Below, one piece after another: positions 35,432-44,103 of a stretch of DNA of 64,000 bases. The translations under genes were made by a program, and so were the position numbers. The stretch is from Pseudomonadota bacterium. Its GTDB lineage: Bacteria > Pseudomonadota > Alphaproteobacteria > Rhizobiales > Rhizobiaceae. The notes under the pieces are model-generated. The model made no database searches. It was not told the DNA's origin and saw only the letters and a program-made list of their open reading frames with translations. The number at the start of each line of letters is the position of its first letter. Position 1 is the first letter of the stretch. The stretch is taken from contig JAEWDP010000099.1 of NCBI GenBank assembly GCA_023390055.1, positions 1 to 64,000 on the forward strand, read 5' to 3'.

Positions 35432-36666
35432 TAACCGTCTTCTACGAAACCTTCCCCGTCGCGCAAATGACTTTTGAAGGCGAGTGGCGGCTTAGCTACG
35501 ATTCATCCTGGGAAGCGCGCCGCTCCGCTTTTCCGGTGTCGCTGACGATGCCAATGCGCTCAGGAGCGATCGGCGCTGATGTGCTGCTACCGTGGCTTGC
35601 GAACCTTCTTCCGGAAACGCATCTCGCCGAGATCGGTCAGAGACTAAAAGTCTCTCCTCAAGATATCGTTGGTCTGCTTGGTCATATCGGCCGTGACACT
35701 GCCGGAGCGTTGTCGATTGGCAAACCGCGGAAGGCGGGTGTAAAACTAAAACCCATTCCGGATGCGGAGACGCTTGAGCGTATCCTCAATGAACTTCCGG
35801 ACAAGCCCTTCCTGGTCGGGGAGCGGGGTGTCTCAATGTCTCTTGCAGGGGTTCAGGAGAAACTGCCTGTCTTTGTCGATCAGGACGGCGCCATCTCGAT
35901 CCCTGTCGATGGAACACCATCGACCCACATTATCAAGCCGGATACAAAGCGGCTTGCGGGGAGCGTCGAGAACGAAGCCTTCTGTCTCGCTCTCGCGCAG
36001 GCATGTGGTTTGGATGCTGCCGACGCAACCGTAAGGGTAGCAGGCGCGCGACGCTACCTACTGGTGAAACGTTATGACCGGTTCATTGATGCGGAAGGTG
36101 AAATCCGAAGGCTGCATCAGGAAGACCTCTGCCAGCTAACGGGTCATTTCCCATCGCAGAAATACGAGCGTTCCTCGACAGCTCCTGGTGTGACCCTGAG
36201 ATTGATGTTCGGCGCCGTCAGCGATCTCGTTTCACCTGCTGAACGTTTAAAGCTTCTCGATGCAGTGATCTTTAACGTACTGATCTGTAACTCGGATTCG
36301 CACGCGAAGAACTACTCGATTTTGATTGGTGCCGGTGGATCCGCGAAGATGGCGCCCCTTTACGATTTGATGTGTGCTGCAGTGTACCGTCAGGTTGACC
36401 AGAGCTTGCCACAAGGCATTGCCGGACGTTTCATTGCGCCTGACTTGAGGAATTCTGATTGGCAGGCATTGGCTGAGGAGCTCGGATTGAGCGGCGCATC
36501 AACCGTTAAGAGGGTTGAGGAACTTGCGGAACTTGTAAGCTGTGCCTCTGTGGATATAGCCCCGCAAATCGCTGCGATCGCTGGCGATCCGACGAAAGTC
36601 CTTGATCGCATCACGTATAATGTTCGAAAGAGATGCAGACGAATTCAGGTGCAGGTGCGCGGTTGA
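35428..36666 (+). CDS. hipA: HipA-type toxin kinase
   Basis: This 412-residue protein is full length for HipA Ser/Thr kinases, which in characterised cases phosphorylate aminoacyl-tRNA synthetases and cause growth arrest or persistence. The N-terminal subdomain (residues 1-105, with LPWLANLLPE and GRDTAGALSIG) is followed by the kinase core. That core has SMSLAGVQEKLPV (the Ser of the activation-loop type motif), THIIKPDT, the catalytic-loop-like CNSDSHAKNYSIL and LYDLMCA. No break is visible, so this copy appears functional. It is coupled to hipB by a four-base overlap. Confidence 0.92.
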   Translation: MITVFYETFPVAQMTFEGEWRLSYDSSWEARRSAFPVSLTMPMRSGAIGADVLLPWLANLLPETHLAEIGQRLKVSPQDIVGLLGHIGRDTAGALSIGKPRKAGVKLKPIPDAETLERILNELPDKPFLVGERGVSMSLAGVQEKLPVFVDQDGAISIPVDGTPSTHIIKPDTKRLAGSVENEAFCLALAQACGLDAADATVRVAGARRYLLVKRYDRFIDAEGEIRRLHQEDLCQLTGHFPSQKYERSSTAPGVTLRLMFGAVSDLVSPAERLKLLDAVIFNVLICNSDSHAKNYSILIGAGGSAKMAPLYDLMCAAVYRQVDQSLPQGIAGRFIAPDLRNSDWQALAEELGLSGASTVKRVEELAELVSCASVDIAPQIAAIAGDPTKVLDRITYNVRKRCRRIQVQVRG

Positions 36667-36800
36667 AGATGGATTGAGCGCGTTAATTACTGGATGAATT
36701 CACTGTGGTTTCCCGTCGAGAGAGACCGTGGATGCCACCTTTTGTGCCCCGGCTTTCCACTCTTGGCTCCGAGAGAAGTCTTACTTTCATGTCTCGCCTG

Positions 36801-37151
36801 TCATGCACCAACGCCCGCCCGACAGCCGATAGAGCTCGGAACAAACGATAAGGCACGGCCGGCGCATTCCCCGACGATGATCTCAAGTAACCCGAAAGCG
36901 TTGCCTGAGGACATGCCGAGTGCTGCTGCCAGACGACGTCTCGCGCCTTCGTCAGGAAGGAGGTCCGAGAAGAAGGGGCTGACGACGCGATCGACGAAAG
37001 GTTCTTCCCTCACCGGTAGGGAGACCGAAAAGGCGACAGGATTATTGGTGAGGTGGTCGTCGTTATCGGTGAAGGTCAGCGAGGCGTCCTCGTTCTGCTT
37101 GAGCTCTCCGGCCTTTTGATCTTTGAGATAGACGTCTAGCACCCGGTTCAT
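36801..37151 (-). pseudogene. Second hipA, truncated to its N-terminal subdomain
   Basis: The 116-residue frame matches only the HipA N-terminal subdomain: LDVYLKDQKAGEL, FSVSLPVREEP, FFSDLLPDEGARRRLA and GNAFGLLEIIVGECAGRALSF. It ends after residues comparable to about 100 of an intact HipA, with no kinase core. The start overlaps its hipB stop by four bases. The remaining 300 residues are not found in the 130 bases before the oppositely directed intact hipA, so they were deleted. Confidence 0.85.
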
Positions 37152-37372
37152 GAGGAGGCACCGCGGGTGGTGATGCTCACGGTCAAGCCGAGCGTCTGCA
37201 AGACGGTCAAGGCGAGCCCGACCCGACAGCTCTCCTTACCATTTTCGAGCTCACGCACAAACCGAACGCCCAAACCAGCGACGCCGGCAAGTTGTTCCTG
37301 CGTAAGTTGCTGACGCTTTCGCTCAGCTCGGATCAGTTGCCCGAGTGCTACGCTGTCGGAGACCGTTGCCAT
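37148..37372 (-). CDS. Second HipB-like XRE protein, partner of truncated hipA
   Basis: This 74-residue XRE protein carries an intact helix-turn-helix (RKRQQLTQEQLAGVAGLGVRFVRELENGKES). The ATG at 37372 follows the sequence of a normal hipBA operon. Its toxin partner is truncated, so it may survive as an orphan regulator that could bind the operators of the neighbouring intact module. The two HipB proteins share the pattern but differ clearly in sequence. Confidence 0.85.
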   Translation of the reverse strand: MATVSDSVALGQLIRAERKRQQLTQEQLAGVAGLGVRFVRELENGKESCRVGLALTVLQTLGLTVSITTRGASS

Positions 37373-37667
37373 GTGAATCTTCCCTTTCGGGACGATTTAA
37401 GCACAGCAGTCGAGTAATTGCACGAAAAAGAACCGAGCGGGATGATTATGACGGGGATTGTTGACCAGGGGATAAAATAATCCCGATCGAGACTCCCACA
37501 AACTGCAGAGGGAGAGGAACTGGCCTTGGTTACACGTTGCCTGAATACAAAGGAATCGGCTGCGTCGTCACGTCGCGTGTGCGCCAGAAACGCACATTGC
37601 AGAGTGGAGTTCTACGTCTTTTCGATCAGAAGCAGCACAAGTATGCCGCGAAAAGTGTGAGTGGCGA

Positions 37668-38561
37668 TCAATCTGTTCGGGCGAAAACGCCTGGTGTGAC
37701 GCCTACATGCCGCGTGAACGCGACGCTGAACGCGCTGGCCGAGGCATAACCAATTTTTGCTGCGATCTCGACCAGCGGCATCTCTCGTCGGACCAACAGG
37801 TCCTTTGCAAGAGCCATGCGCCAGCCAGTCACGTATTCCATTGGAGGGAAGCCCACCTCCCTTCGAAAACGTTCGAAGAATGCCGACCGAGACATAACTG
37901 AGGTCTCTGCCAATGCCTCGACGGATAAACTTCCGCTCGGGTCCAGATGAATGCGTCGCAGTGCTGGAGCTAAGCGGATGTCGGAAAGGCCACGCAACAG
38001 GCCGGGAGATGTCTCTGCCCCTCCTGCACTCCGCAGCGCGTCGATGAAGAGAACTTCCAGTAATCGGCTCAATATCATGTCCCGCGCCGCAAGTCCGCCG
38101 ACCATCTCAGTGTGAATCATCCCTACGAGATCCATGAGCCGGGGCTCGCCTCGGGCATGAACGATGCCCGGCAGCAGCGAGCTTAGCAACTGCTTGTCGT
38201 TCGCCAAGAAGGAACAGTGACCCACCATGGCCGTGATGTCGGCGGGCGCGTCTGGATCGCCGAGGCGGAACACGCCGGGATTGCTCTCCAACCGTTGCGG
38301 CAACGTACCTGGCGGCGGCGGGTGAATGCTGCTCATGGTGAAGGCATGGATTTGCGGGACGAGAATGAAATCCCCGGACTCAAGGATGATTGGCGCTCTG
38401 CCAGCGATCGTGAGTAGGCAGCGCCCTTCCACCATTGCACAATAGAACGGACTTCCAAGTTCACTACGCTCGACCCACCACGCCCCGCCGGCCGTAACCA
38501 GTTTGGCGATCGAAGGCACGGGCTTGAGCAGCGAGACGATCTCGGCGAGTGGATCCGACAT
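37668..38561 (-). CDS. AraC-family regulator with N-terminal cupin
   Basis: The 297-residue protein has an N-terminal cupin-like domain (AWWVERSELGSPFYCAMVEG...GDFILVPQ, residues about 25-110) and a C-terminal AraC domain. Both helix-turn-helix units are visible (LAETSVMSRSAFFERFRREVGFPP and IAAKIGYASASAFSVAFTRHVG). The ATG at 38561 is chosen because the longer frame enters the divergent spacer. It faces the alpha/beta hydrolase gene and is probably its activator. Confidence 0.92.
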   Translation of the reverse strand: MSDPLAEIVSLLKPVPSIAKLVTAGGAWWVERSELGSPFYCAMVEGRCLLTIAGRAPIILESGDFILVPQIHAFTMSSIHPPPPGTLPQRLESNPGVFRLGDPDAPADITAMVGHCSFLANDKQLLSSLLPGIVHARGEPRLMDLVGMIHTEMVGGLAARDMILSRLLEVLFIDALRSAGGAETSPGLLRGLSDIRLAPALRRIHLDPSGSLSVEALAETSVMSRSAFFERFRREVGFPPMEYVTGWRMALAKDLLVRREMPLVEIAAKIGYASASAFSVAFTRHVGVTPGVFARTD

Positions 38562-38600
38562 ATCTGGACTTTCACGCAATAAGTATGGACGCCCAGATAT
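38560..38600. promoter_or_regulatory. Inverted repeat between the AraC regulator and hydrolase genes
   Basis: ATATCTGG (38560-38567) and CCAGATAT (38593-38600) form perfect 8-base arms with a 25-base spacer. The left arm touches the AraC start codon. This spacing could allow binding by an AraC dimer, giving both autoregulation and control of the hydrolase. Confidence 0.5.
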
Positions 38601-38652
38601 AGATAATCCTATTCTGTTCGTCCATCTTGGCGGCGTACAAGGAGGCCAAGAA

Positions 38653-39597
38653 ATGACGACGAACAATCTAATCGATACCGCGCGCCGTATCCCAACGCCC
38701 GACGGAGCTCTCACAATAGCTTACTCGCCGATCCGCCTCGACATGGTTGGGCGGCAGCCTCTGGAATTGCGTCTGACTGCACCAGCAGCCGGCAATCGCC
38801 TCCCCATCGTCATTCTGTCTCATGGGTTTGGGCCGTCGTTCTACGTTCCGTCGAAGGACGGCTACGCGCACATGGCGCAGTTCTGGGCGGAACGCGGCTT
38901 TGCTGTTATTCAGCCCACTCATGCGAGCTCCCGCGTCGGCGGGCTTCCTGCAGACGCGGAAGGAGCGCCCTTCTTCTGGCGCGAGCGTGTCGCGGAGGTT
39001 CGGACAATCATCGACCGGCTGTCCGATATCGAAGAGCGTGCCCCGGCAGTCTCTGGTCGGCTGGACCATAATCGCATCTCTGCGGTAGGACATTCTCTCG
39101 GCGGCCATACCGTGAGCCTGCTTCTGGGCGCGCAACTTCATGGAGAGACATTTGGCGATCCGCGCATCGAGACCGGGATACTTCTCACTGCGCCTGGAAG
39201 AGGTGGAAAGGACCTGACGGAAGAGAACGCTGAACGCTTTCCGTTCTTCGATGTCGACTTCTCCCACCTGAGGACGCCGACCCTGGTCGTGTGCGGGGCA
39301 GACGACAATCCCCGCTTCACCTCCCGTGGCCCAGAATGGCACGCCGACGCTTATCATGATGGGACCGGCGCGCATTCGCTGCTGACGATTCATGGCGTAG
39401 GACACGGTCTTGGTGGCATTGCCGGCCTTGACGCCAAGGAAACTGAGGTCGAGGCACCGGATGCGCTCGAGGCGACGAAGCGCATGACACTGGCATGGTT
39501 GAGAACTGCACTGGGCTATGATACCGACGCTTGGTCTTCGGCATGTACGGCGTTGACAGGTCCGGCGAGCAGCCTTGGTACCGTCGTTGAAAAGTGA
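38653..39597 (+). CDS. Alpha/beta hydrolase (chlorophyllase/PAF-hydrolase-like)
   Basis: This 314-residue hydrolase has the oxyanion region ILSHGFGPS, the nucleophile elbow VGHSLGGHT with its Ser, an Asp in VVCGADDNPRF and a late His in HGVGHGLGG. The fold is that of dienelactone-hydrolase/PAF-acetylhydrolase relatives. The substrate is unknown. GGAGG at 38641-38645 precedes the ATG at 38653. It has no signal peptide, so it is cytoplasmic. It pairs with the divergent AraC regulator. Confidence 0.88.
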   Translation: MTTNNLIDTARRIPTPDGALTIAYSPIRLDMVGRQPLELRLTAPAAGNRLPIVILSHGFGPSFYVPSKDGYAHMAQFWAERGFAVIQPTHASSRVGGLPADAEGAPFFWRERVAEVRTIIDRLSDIEERAPAVSGRLDHNRISAVGHSLGGHTVSLLLGAQLHGETFGDPRIETGILLTAPGRGGKDLTEENAERFPFFDVDFSHLRTPTLVVCGADDNPRFTSRGPEWHADAYHDGTGAHSLLTIHGVGHGLGGIAGLDAKETEVEAPDALEATKRMTLAWLRTALGYDTDAWSSACTALTGPASSLGTVVEK

Positions 39598-39901
39598 CCG
39601 CATGAGGGTATCTGCCTTGGGCATGTACTGGCGTGTCATGGAGGCGGGAGCGAGACGTTGCTTCCGCTTCGCGAGCTCCACGACGCCGTTTCTGCGGAAC
39701 AGCTTAACCCAAGTCATGGCATAGAAGGCCCGGGAACTGTCGGGCTGACCGCAATGGGCCGAACCTAGACCTCCACAGCGAGTACTTCGGTGTCCGCTTC
39801 GCTTCTTGGGCGCTCTGGTCGCGTACGATCAGCAGTCGGATCGTTGAGTTTCGTATCCCCACGTTTTTCTGCAGGCCAATAGTGGCCTAAGGAGAACGAG
39901 G
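39598..39901. other. Intergenic region before the integrase fragment
   Basis: These 304 bases hold no supported gene. Open frames antisense to the hydrolase reach into it but are shadows. A ribosome site AGGAG at 39890-39894 belongs to the integrase fragment. Confidence 0.5.
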
Positions 39902-40177
39902 ATGGGTATCGCACAATATGATCCAACCGCACTGGGCCGACCGGCATGGAATGCCAGCCGGCAAGTTGGCGTCAAGAAACCTCTGAAGCAGCGCCAAATT
40001 TGGGCGATCCGTTTCTTCCTGGACCGAGAGGGGCGAATGAGAGATCGTGCTCTGTTCGATCTTGCCATCGACAGCAAGCTCCGCGGCTGCGATCTCGTGA
40101 AGATCAAAATCGGAACCCTCGTCACGGGCCAGGAAATTCGAACTAGGCCAAAGCAGGCTTCAATCTGGTCGCCGTAA
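39902..40177 (+). pseudogene. Tyrosine recombinase (integrase) N-terminal fragment
   Basis: The first 82 residues match the SAM-like N-terminal region of a rhizobial integrase family: GVKKPLKQRQIWAIRFFLD, then RDRALFDLAIDSKLRGCDLVK. After EIRTRPK the similarity ends and a stop follows at residue 92, so the whole catalytic domain with its Arg-His-Arg-Tyr residues is missing. Its original start and ribosome site (AGGAG) are intact. This is the only mobile-element trace in the accessory stretch. Confidence 0.8.
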
Positions 40178-40259
40178 AATTTAGCTTGACGATAAATATA
40201 GCATGAGATCGACCTGGCCGTGCGTCTTGGACGCCTGCGCTCGTATGTGACTGTAATAC

Positions 40260-40855
40260 CTAGGCAGCAATGAGTTCCCTCAGGTGTTGAGCGACCTGTT
40301 TGGCGGCAGCGAAAACATCGCCGCGGCCATGCAGGCCCGTTTCGGCGATGAAGTCATTTGTAACGCCGCCTGCCTCTTCCACCAATAGCAACCCAACCAG
40401 GCAGTCCCAGGAATTTAGCAGCGGCTGAAAGCAGCCGATGTAGTGGCCGGCGGCGACATGGGCCAAAGTGAGCGCAGTCGACCCGTTGCGCATGTAGGAG
40501 CCACCGGCTGCCAACACACGCTCCACGATGGCGCCAACCCGCACACTATAGACCGAATCGCTGCTACCGATGGCTGTAAGCCCATCCGCAATGGAAGCGC
40601 GTGTGTTGACGCTGATCCTCGTGTCATTTCGCCAGGCGCCTTGCCCCTCGGCCACCCAGAACAACTGGTCGTGGCAGGCGGTCATAGGTCAGGCCGATGA
40701 CGGGTACGCCGTCTCCGAGCACTGAGATCAACACGCGCCAGGTAGGCAGCCCAAAGAGGAAACAGCTTGTTCCATCGATGGGGTTAATCACCCATTGCCA
40801 GGTGCTATCGCCGCCCGCAGCGCCATGTTCCTCTCCGACCAGAGCATCGCCTCGC
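40260..40855 (-). pseudogene. Inositol-monophosphatase-family gene, frameshifted and 5'-truncated
   Basis: One minus-strand frame carries the upstream part, DALVGEEHGAAGGDSTWQWV then NPIDGTSCFLFGLPTW. The Glu-Glu and Asp-x-Asp-Gly metal motifs are partly altered, N replacing the first D. From about 40690 the protein continues in another frame, with DQLFWVAEGQGAWRN and NSWDCLVGLLLVEEAGG to a stop at 40260. The first 60-70 residues of the family are absent. The sequence joins at about 40855 to a truncated gene on the other strand. Confidence 0.8.
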
Positions 40856-42024
40856 CGCTGCATGAGCATCTGGCAGCCCGCGGTGCTGTCTTTGGAGAGG
40901 TCGCCGGATGGGAACGGGCCAACTGGTTCGCGTTCAAGGGACAGGAGCGGGTCTATTGCTACAGCTGGAAACGGCAGAACTGGTTCGAAAACCAGAGGCA
41001 GGAACATCTGGCCGTGCGCAATGGCGTCGGACTCTTCGACATGACGTCGTTTGGGAAGGTCAGGATCGAGGGACGTGATGCGCTTGCGTTCCTACAGCGC
41101 GTCTGTGCAAACGACCTGGACGTGGACGAAGGCAGGATTGTCTATACGCAGATGCTCAACCATCGAGGCGGAATAGAGAGCGACCTGACCGTCACGCGTC
41201 TGTCGGAAAACGCCTTCTTCGCAGTTGTGCCTGGCGCCACTCTCCAGCGGGATCTCGCCTGGTTGCGAAAACAGTTGCGGCCGGAGGAGTTCGTCGTGAT
41301 CACGGATGTCACTGCGTCGCAAAGCGTGCTCGTGCTGATGGGACCAAAGGCGCGGGATGTCATTGCGCGTATCAGTCCCGACGATTTCTCAAACGAAGCC
41401 TTTCCTTTTGGAACGGCGCGGGAAATCGAGATCGGCATGGGCCTCGCGCGGGCCCACCGCGTCACCTATGTTGGCGAACTTGGCTGGGAGCTCTACGTTT
41501 CCTCCGATCAGGCAGCACATGCCTTCGAAACGATCGAGGAGGCAGGCGAGCCGTCAAACCTGAAGCTGTGCGGACTTCACGCCCTCGATTCCTGCCGTAT
41601 CGAAAAGGCATTTCGACATTTCGGCCATGACATCACGGATGAAGATCACGTGCTGGAGGCGGGACTGGGTTTTGCCGTGAAAACGGAGAAGGGAGACTTC
41701 ATCGGCCGTGAAGCCGTCCTTCGTAAACGCGAGGAGGGGCTCAAACGACGTCTCGTCCAGTTCCGTCTCAAGGATCCTGAACCGCTCCTCTACCACAATG
41801 AGGCGCTGGTTCGCGATGGCAAGATCGTCTCCATCATCACTTCTGGCAATTATGGACCTTCCCTTGGCGGTGCGGTTGGCCTTGGATATGTCCCTTGCGA
41901 AGGGGAAAGCGATACAGATGTTCTCGGATCCAAGTACGAGATCGAGATCGCCGGAGAGCGCTTCGCCGCAGAGGCATCCTTGAAGCCCTTATACGATCCG
42001 AGGGCGGAGCGGACGAAAATGTAG
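40825..42024 (+). CDS. 5'-truncated dimethylglycine/sarcosine-dehydrogenase-like protein (GcvT half)
   Basis: About 400 residues match the C-terminal half of FAD-dependent dimethylglycine or sarcosine dehydrogenases: SPLHEHLAARGAVFG, AGWERANWF, WFENQRQEHLAVRNGVGLFD, then the GcvT folate-binding barrel with TYVGELGWELYV and KAFRHFGHDITDEDHVLEAG. The N-terminal FAD oxidase half of about 400 residues is missing. The in-frame ATG at 40825 and TTG at 40795 lie in sequence belonging to the neighbouring phosphatase remnant. If expressed it would be a lone GcvT-like tetrahydrofolate protein. It is more likely a remnant. Confidence 0.78.
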   Translation: MFLSDQSIASPLHEHLAARGAVFGEVAGWERANWFAFKGQERVYCYSWKRQNWFENQRQEHLAVRNGVGLFDMTSFGKVRIEGRDALAFLQRVCANDLDVDEGRIVYTQMLNHRGGIESDLTVTRLSENAFFAVVPGATLQRDLAWLRKQLRPEEFVVITDVTASQSVLVLMGPKARDVIARISPDDFSNEAFPFGTAREIEIGMGLARAHRVTYVGELGWELYVSSDQAAHAFETIEEAGEPSNLKLCGLHALDSCRIEKAFRHFGHDITDEDHVLEAGLGFAVKTEKGDFIGREAVLRKREEGLKRRLVQFRLKDPEPLLYHNEALVRDGKIVSIITSGNYGPSLGGAVGLGYVPCEGESDTDVLGSKYEIEIAGERFAAEASLKPLYDPRAERTKM

Positions 42025-42250
42025 GAACTCCTAATATGTTCAGTAGGGCTTCCAAAGGTTCAGTCATTTCGGCAAATCTCTCACGCTGTAACGCCTGACT
42101 GCCATGATAAAAAGTGGGCTTGACCTTCGCCGCCTGCTCAATCATTTTGACGATGTCGAAAAGATTCTGGCTGGTGTGGTTATTCCAGCCCCCTTCAGCG
42201 GGATGAAGTCACGCTCCTTCAGGTGTGAACCCACGGCGCCAACCATATTG

Positions 42251-42300
42251 ATGGATGGTGCTGTAGCTGTTTGTGATTGTCACGCGCCTGCACCATCCAT
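42251..42300. repeat. Long inverted repeat upstream of the DUF2798 gene
   Basis: ATGGATGGTGC (42251-42261) and GCACCATCCAT (42290-42300) are perfect 11-base arms with a 28-base spacer. It ends 19 bases before the gene start, so it could be an operator or a leader hairpin covering the ribosome site. Confidence 0.5.
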
Positions 42301-42319
42301 CCGGATTGAAAGCTGGATG

Positions 42320-42559
42320 ATGAACAAAAAAAACATATTGATTTCTCAACTCCTGATGACGTTCATGATGGCGGCGTCGATGTCAGGCATCATGTCATTG
42401 ATCGCAATGGGGCCGACCGCTGAATGGTTGGTAGCCTGGCCCGGCCAGTTCGCATCCGCCTGGCCTATCGCATTTGTGCTGACGATGGTGACATGGCCGC
42501 TCGCCATGGCGATCACAGGATTTCTGGTGCGGTCCGAAGAAGGCTCAAGGCACTCCTGA
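42320..42559 (+). CDS. DUF2798 family two-helix membrane protein
   Basis: This 79-residue protein has two membrane helices (ISQLLMTFMMAASMSGIMSLI and AWPIAFVLTMVTWPLAMAIT) separated by a short loop with GPTAEWL, the DUF2798 pattern. The function is unknown. ATG codons at 42317 and 42320 are both possible. Longer in-frame extension to 42104 crosses the inverted repeat and does not look coding. Confidence 0.8.
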   Translation: MNKKNILISQLLMTFMMAASMSGIMSLIAMGPTAEWLVAWPGQFASAWPIAFVLTMVTWPLAMAITGFLVRSEEGSRHS

Positions 42560-42634
42560 ACCGAGGGTTGGAAGAGGGATGATCTCGGTCAGTGGCTACC
42601 TGAAAATCGAGGAGTTCCTCTTTCGGTTCGAACG

Positions 42635-43132
42635 TCACTGCCCGCTGAGGAATTGGCGCTCGACCCATCCTTCCCAGCCACCAACCCTGATCTTCTGCCA
42701 GTTGTTTGTCGCATAGGGCAGGAAGGCGATATCACACTGATCATGGCGGAGCCTGGTGAGGTGTTTTGATCCAGGCGACGGCCATTTCCGCAGATCGAGA
42801 TGGCCGTCTTGCGCAACGCCTGCAACACAATAGAGATATGGTGAAACCATTGAAATGTAATGTTTATGCACCCAACCGGTGTCGTGCCTTGCCTCGACGG
42901 GGCACCAATTTCCCTGGCAGTCGCCAACAACGATTACGTCGCATTCATTAAATCTAAGTCGGCTGGCAATGTCCGAACTACTGGAAGGTTGCCTTCGAAC
43001 ATTCAAGACGTCATCTGTCGCGACATTCACGACGCAATGCTCTTCTGCCACAACAGGCTGTTGGGCAAAAGCGGCCGCACCGAGCATCATGACGAAAACC
43101 GTCGCAAAGCTAAGAAGTCGATATCGCATCAT
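42635..43132 (-). CDS. Secreted protein with two bacterial SH3 domains
   Basis: The 165-residue precursor has a signal peptide (ending AAAFAQ) and two SH3b-like repeats: DDVLNVRRQPSSSSDIASRLRF...TGWVHKHYI and HLDLRKWPSPGSKHLTRL...WEGWVERQFL. Cysteines in each repeat (CDVIVVGDCQGNWC) may form disulfides. Such domains bind cell wall or other periplasmic ligands. It is a single gene with no operon partners. Confidence 0.85.
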   Translation of the reverse strand: MMRYRLLSFATVFVMMLGAAAFAQQPVVAEEHCVVNVATDDVLNVRRQPSSSSDIASRLRFNECDVIVVGDCQGNWCPVEARHDTGWVHKHYISMVSPYLYCVAGVAQDGHLDLRKWPSPGSKHLTRLRHDQCDIAFLPYATNNWQKIRVGGWEGWVERQFLSGQ

Positions 43133-43258
43133 GCGCCCATGATGATCGAGCCACTGCCGGTTGGCAACCGGTCAGCCGTCGACCAATCCTGAAGGCCTTA
43201 AGGGGAGGGGACCTGAATGAAGCCTTGCAACGCGTCGCTTTGAGCCTGTTGCAGAATG

Positions 43259-43296
43259 CGGATGGGTTAAACGGGAAGTTTGGCTCAACCCATCCG
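43259..43296 (-). terminator. Hairpin terminator candidate of the aap operon
   Basis: CGGATGGGTT (43259-43268) and AACCCATCCG (43287-43296) form a perfect 10-bp stem with an 18-base loop, 18 bases past the aapP stop. No long T run follows. Confidence 0.55.
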
Positions 43297-43313
43297 GTCG
43301 TCAGGGAAACTGT

Positions 43314-44087
43314 TCAGTGCAGGATCTGGCTGAGGAACAGTTTCGTTCTTTCGTGCTGGGGATTGTCAAAGAATTCCGCAGGTGCGTTCTCTTCGACGAT
43401 CTGACCCTGATCCATGAAGATCACCCGGTTTGCGACCTGGCGGGCAAATCCCATCTCGTGCGTCACGCAAATCATGGTCATGCCTTCCTCGGCCAGGCCC
43501 ACCATGGTGTCGAGCACCTCCTTGATCATTTCAGGGTCGAGCGCCGAGGTCGGCTCATCGAACAGCATGATCTTCGGGCTCATGCACAGCGATCGGGCGA
43601 TCGCGACACGCTGCTGCTGGCCGCCCGAAAGCTGGCCCGGATATTTTAGCGCCTGCTCGGGGATCTTCACGCGCTCAAGGTAATGCATCGCGATTTCTTC
43701 GGCCTTCTTCTTGGGCATCTTGCGAACCCAGATCGGTGCGAGCGTGCAGTTTTCCAGGATCGTCAGGTGCGGGAAGAGGTTGAAATGCTGGAACACCATG
43801 CCGACTTCGCGACGAACCTCATCGATCTTCTTCAGGTCACTGGTCAGTTCGATGCCGTCAACGATGATCTGGCCTGACTGGTGTTCCTCCAGGCGGTTGA
43901 TGCAGCGGATCATCGTGGACTTGCCCGAGCCTGACGGGCCTGCAACGACGATACGTTCGCCAGCCATGACCCTCAGGTTGATATCGCGAAGGACGTGGAA
44001 GTCTCCATACCACTTGTTCATGCTGATGATATCGATGGCGATATCGGTATCGGAGACGGAAAGCGTCTTAGGTTGGGCGTTTGCCAT
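43314..44087 (-). CDS. aapP: General L-amino acid ABC transporter ATP-binding protein
   Basis: The 257-residue ATPase has Walker A GPSGSGKST, Q-loop MVFQHFNLFPH, signature LSGGQQQRVAIARS, Walker B MLFDEPTSALD and switch THEMGF. It belongs to the GlnQ/AapP group and is last in the aapJQMP operon, 16 bases after aapM. The ATG at 44087 has AGGGGAAACC before it. In Rhizobium the Aap system takes up many L-amino acids and also affects efflux. Confidence 0.96.
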   Translation of the reverse strand: MANAQPKTLSVSDTDIAIDIISMNKWYGDFHVLRDINLRVMAGERIVVAGPSGSGKSTMIRCINRLEEHQSGQIIVDGIELTSDLKKIDEVRREVGMVFQHFNLFPHLTILENCTLAPIWVRKMPKKKAEEIAMHYLERVKIPEQALKYPGQLSGGQQQRVAIARSLCMSPKIMLFDEPTSALDPEMIKEVLDTMVGLAEEGMTMICVTHEMGFARQVANRVIFMDQGQIVEENAPAEFFDNPQHERTKLFLSQILH

Positions 44088-44103
44088 TGGTTTCCCCTGA
44101 TTG

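Noticed and set aside
37537..37749. 70-codon plus-strand frame before the AraC gene
   Set aside because: It overlaps the end of the AraC gene in antisense and has no ribosome site or recognisable motif.
38668..39717. 349-codon minus-strand frame over the alpha/beta hydrolase
   Set aside because: The plus-strand frame has a complete hydrolase with ribosome site. This one has no motif and an Arg/Cys-rich composition.
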